From positions 1-40,245 of the forward strand of contig CALQHT020000016.1 of the NCBI GenBank assembly GCA_943330455.2: a stretch of 40,245 bases of DNA, written 5' to 3'. Of this stretch, positions 40,205-40,245 are shown piece by piece (position 1 is the stretch's first letter; each line of letters starts with the position of its first letter). The stretch is from Nitrosovibrio sp. Nv4 (GTDB lineage Bacteria > Pseudomonadota > Alphaproteobacteria > Acetobacterales > Acetobacteraceae). A program made the translations under genes and the position numbers. The notes under the pieces are model-generated. The model worked only from the letters and a program-made list of their open reading frames with translations, had not been told where the DNA came from and did not search any database.

Positions 40205-40245
40205 CAGATACCAACAGTAGAAACCAGGGCGCAGGCGATGTCGCT

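Overview
The window looks like chromosomal DNA of a high-GC alphaproteobacterium. Acetobacteraceae or a related Rhodospirillales group fits best. This rests on a MinCDE operon, a PEP-CTERM protein, repeat families of the GGGCGGGGCTTC and CGTCATTGCCGGG types, and conserved small alphaproteobacterial membrane and stress proteins. The taxonomy is inference; there is no rRNA, tRNA, phage, insertion sequence or CRISPR array to anchor it.

Layout. (1) 1-3774: the 3' part of a very large secreted adhesin built from a collagen-like Gly-X-Thr region, seven Ig-like modules plus a shortened eighth, and a C-terminal RTX type I secretion region; its start lies outside the window. (2) 4326-9621 (+): a probable catabolic set of a luciferase-like flavin monooxygenase, a Tat-exported dienelactone hydrolase, a GatC/AtzG-like small subunit translationally coupled to an amidase, and an SDR dehydrogenase. 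(3) 9707-14345 (-): a complete branched-chain-amino-acid-type ABC importer in the order binding protein, LivG, LivF, LivH, LivM. (4) 14784-19661 (+): an RND efflux adaptor and pump, then a DUF1203-type protein whose ribosome binding site lies in a hairpin. (5) 19704-21936 (-): gentisate 1,2-dioxygenase and a 3-hydroxybenzoate 6-hydroxylase-like monooxygenase. (6) 22744-24613 (-): minC-minD-minE. (7) 24854-27184 (+): an acyl-CoA synthetase and a maleate isomerase/arylmalonate decarboxylase-like protein. (8) 27323-33545 (-): a 1493-residue surface protein with eight SdrD-B-like domains and a Cys/Asn/Tyr-rich insert, a gene-poor 1 kb stretch, and a PEP-CTERM protein. (9) 33932-35916: a parvulin-type foldase with a frameshift, and a second luciferase-like oxidoreductase. 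(10) 36482-40204: small envelope and stress proteins, including a 25-residue membrane peptide upstream of a frameshifted polytopic membrane protein.

How the parts fit. Two giant repeat proteins and a PEP-CTERM protein point to investment in the cell surface or matrix, but no type I secretion ATPase, exosortase or sortase is present here. The catabolic enzymes, importer and efflux pump suggest a soil or plant-associated life using aromatic and amide compounds. The 3' end is a cluster of small glycine-zipper, lipoprotein and stress-type genes.

Non-coding structure is prominent: a perfect 54-bp inverted repeat, a 255-bp imperfect cruciform, a CATTGCCGG-type repeat family at two distant sites, several convergent-gene hairpins, and an intrinsic terminator on the plus strand with no gene before it. 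Two genes are each broken by what looks like one missing base in or beside a short G/C run, which could be sequence error or real decay.
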